A stretch of DNA of 6,547 nt from an uncultured Bacilli bacterium (lineage in GTDB: Bacteria > Bacillota_I > Bacilli_A > RF39 > UBA660): assembly GCA_944372275.1 (NCBI GenBank), contig CALVYO010000071.1, positions 1 to 6,547 on the forward strand, read 5' to 3'. How positions within the stretch are numbered: position 1 is the first letter of the stretch; the number at the start of each line of letters is the position of its first letter. The position numbers and the translations under genes were made by a program. Positions 6,066 through 6,547 of the stretch are shown here, piece by piece. The notes beneath the pieces are model-generated. The model ran no database searches. It was not told the origin of the DNA and saw nothing but the letters and a program-made list of their open reading frames with translations.

Positions 6066-6094
6066 AGTATATAATATTTTTAATAAAATTGCAA
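6066..6094 (-). promoter_or_regulatory. Sigma-A-type promoter of spoVG
   Basis: TTGCAA (-35, 6094-6089), a 17-nt spacer and TATACT (-10, 6071-6066) lie in the 64-bp veg-spoVG gap, 32 nt before the spoVG ATG. The 14 bases ending in the -10 box are identical to those of the tig promoter. No terminator is seen between veg and this promoter. Confidence 0.8.
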
Positions 6095-6097
6095 GTG

Positions 6098-6307
6098 TTA
6101 ATAATCAATTTTAATAGTTTTAGTTATTACATCTGTATAAGTAAATGATTTTTTTGAGTTATTATTTAATTCAACTAAAAATACATTTTCATATAATTCT
6201 TTAATGGTTACTTTATATTTTTCATATTTATTCCTACCCAAATTATATTTAATAGTTACTTCTTCACCTATATAATCATTTAATTTACCTCTAACTTGCC
6301 CTATCAT
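6098..6307 (-). CDS. veg: Veg family protein
   Basis: Veg is a small protein of Bacillota; in B. subtilis (86 residues) it is abundant and reported to promote biofilm gene expression, with its biochemical role unsettled. The 69-residue product aligns well with it: VRGKLNDYIGEEVTIKYNLGRNK matches the family's 'I..L....G..L.LKAN.GRRK' core, followed by VTIKELYENVFLVEL and the closing YTDVITKTIKI. It lacks the variable tail. The ATG at 6307 overlaps the yabG TGA as ATGA, and CGGGG about 8 nt upstream can serve as ribosome binding site, so veg is translationally coupled to yabG. I see no promoter in the visible end of yabG. The yabG-veg order is the same as in B. subtilis. Confidence 0.9.
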   Translation of the reverse strand: MIGQVRGKLNDYIGEEVTIKYNLGRNKYEKYKVTIKELYENVFLVELNNNSKKSFTYTDVITKTIKIDY

Positions 6308-6547
6308 CTTGGATACCCCGTATACATAGTTCCTTTAGTAATGACGCCACCTATCCCATTTTTTCCATATTTAGTATTTTCAATTATATCTTTTAAATCA
6401 ATATCTTTTCTAACATCAGATAAACTCATTTTAGTTGCTATTATAGCAGGATCTAAAGCATGGATATTAATTCTTTTAGGAGAAGAAGCAAAATTAGCAC
6501 CTGCTTTTATTAATTCTTCATAATCAGATTGACAAGCACCAGCAATT
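6304..6547 (-). CDS. yabG: YabG, sporulation-specific cysteine protease (C-terminal 80 residues only)
   Basis: YabG (peptidase family U57) processes spore coat proteins such as SpoIVA and SafA in B. subtilis, and spore germination proteins in Clostridioides difficile. Only the last 80 complete codons are visible, from 6546 to the TGA at 6306-6304; the N-terminal part, about 210 residues in the B. subtilis protein, lies outside the window. The strongly conserved AGACQSDYEELIKAGANFAS then SPKRINIHALDP (about 2-33 of the fragment) identifies it. The Cys in ACQS (fifth visible residue) fits the catalytic Cys218 reported for B. subtilis, as I recall it, and the remaining length agrees. The end GIGGVITKGTMYTGYPR also fits the family. 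A second stop, TAG, follows the TGA directly. The gene implies a spore-forming lineage. Confidence 0.92.
   Translation of the reverse strand, partial: IAGACQSDYEELIKAGANFASSPKRINIHALDPAIIATKMSLSDVRKDIDLKDIIENTKYGKNGIGGVITKGTMYTGYPR

Noticed and set aside
5462..6306. TGA read as Trp (Mycoplasma-type code)
   Set aside because: Trp is encoded by TGG in several genes, and TGA serves as stop at yabG and at the small gene exactly where overlapping starts occur.

Overview
The window is AT-rich (by eye well under a third G+C) and every gene lies on the minus strand, so transcription runs from high to low coordinates. The gene set (trigger factor, GreA, a pair of U32-type tRNA hydroxylation proteins, SpoVG, Veg, YabG) is typical of Bacillota. 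The YrrN/YrrO-type pair next to greA, and the yabG-veg-spoVG order, follow condensed versions of two Bacillus subtilis neighbourhoods. A small, low-G+C relative of Bacilli/Erysipelotrichia (RF39-like or similar) is my best guess; the sequence does not prove it. YabG, a sporulation protease, suggests an endospore-forming ancestry. TGG is used for Trp and TGA for stop, so the standard bacterial code fits.

Layout in the direction of transcription. (1) 6547-6098: the 3' end of yabG, whose stop codon overlaps the veg start (ATGA). (2) 6094-5765: spoVG with its own near-consensus sigma-A promoter and a terminator whose loop contains the stop codon. (3) 5734-3646: a two-gene unit, a 90-residue protein and then a 602-residue protein joined by a GTGA overlap. 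The large protein is mostly 13 exact-length tandem repeats of 26 residues (78 bp) between non-identical flanks that look like mTERF-type helical units; a terminator closes the unit. (4) 3637-1603: trhP1 and trhP2 head to tail with no spacer, behind an extended -10 promoter. (5) 1613-1066: greA, whose -35 box lies in the last codons of trhP2, closed by a terminator. (6) 1055-1: trigger factor, with its own promoter, cut by the window edge.

The housekeeping genes serve spore formation and cell regulation (yabG, veg, spoVG), wobble-uridine modification of tRNA (trhP1/trhP2), transcription elongation (greA) and folding of nascent proteins (tig). The least explained part is the repeat protein with its small coupled partner: a probable alpha-solenoid with a cysteine at the same position of all 13 repeats and signs of recent repeat duplication. 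All intergenic gaps are under 100 bp and hold the promoters and terminators listed; no RNA gene, insertion sequence or CRISPR array is visible.
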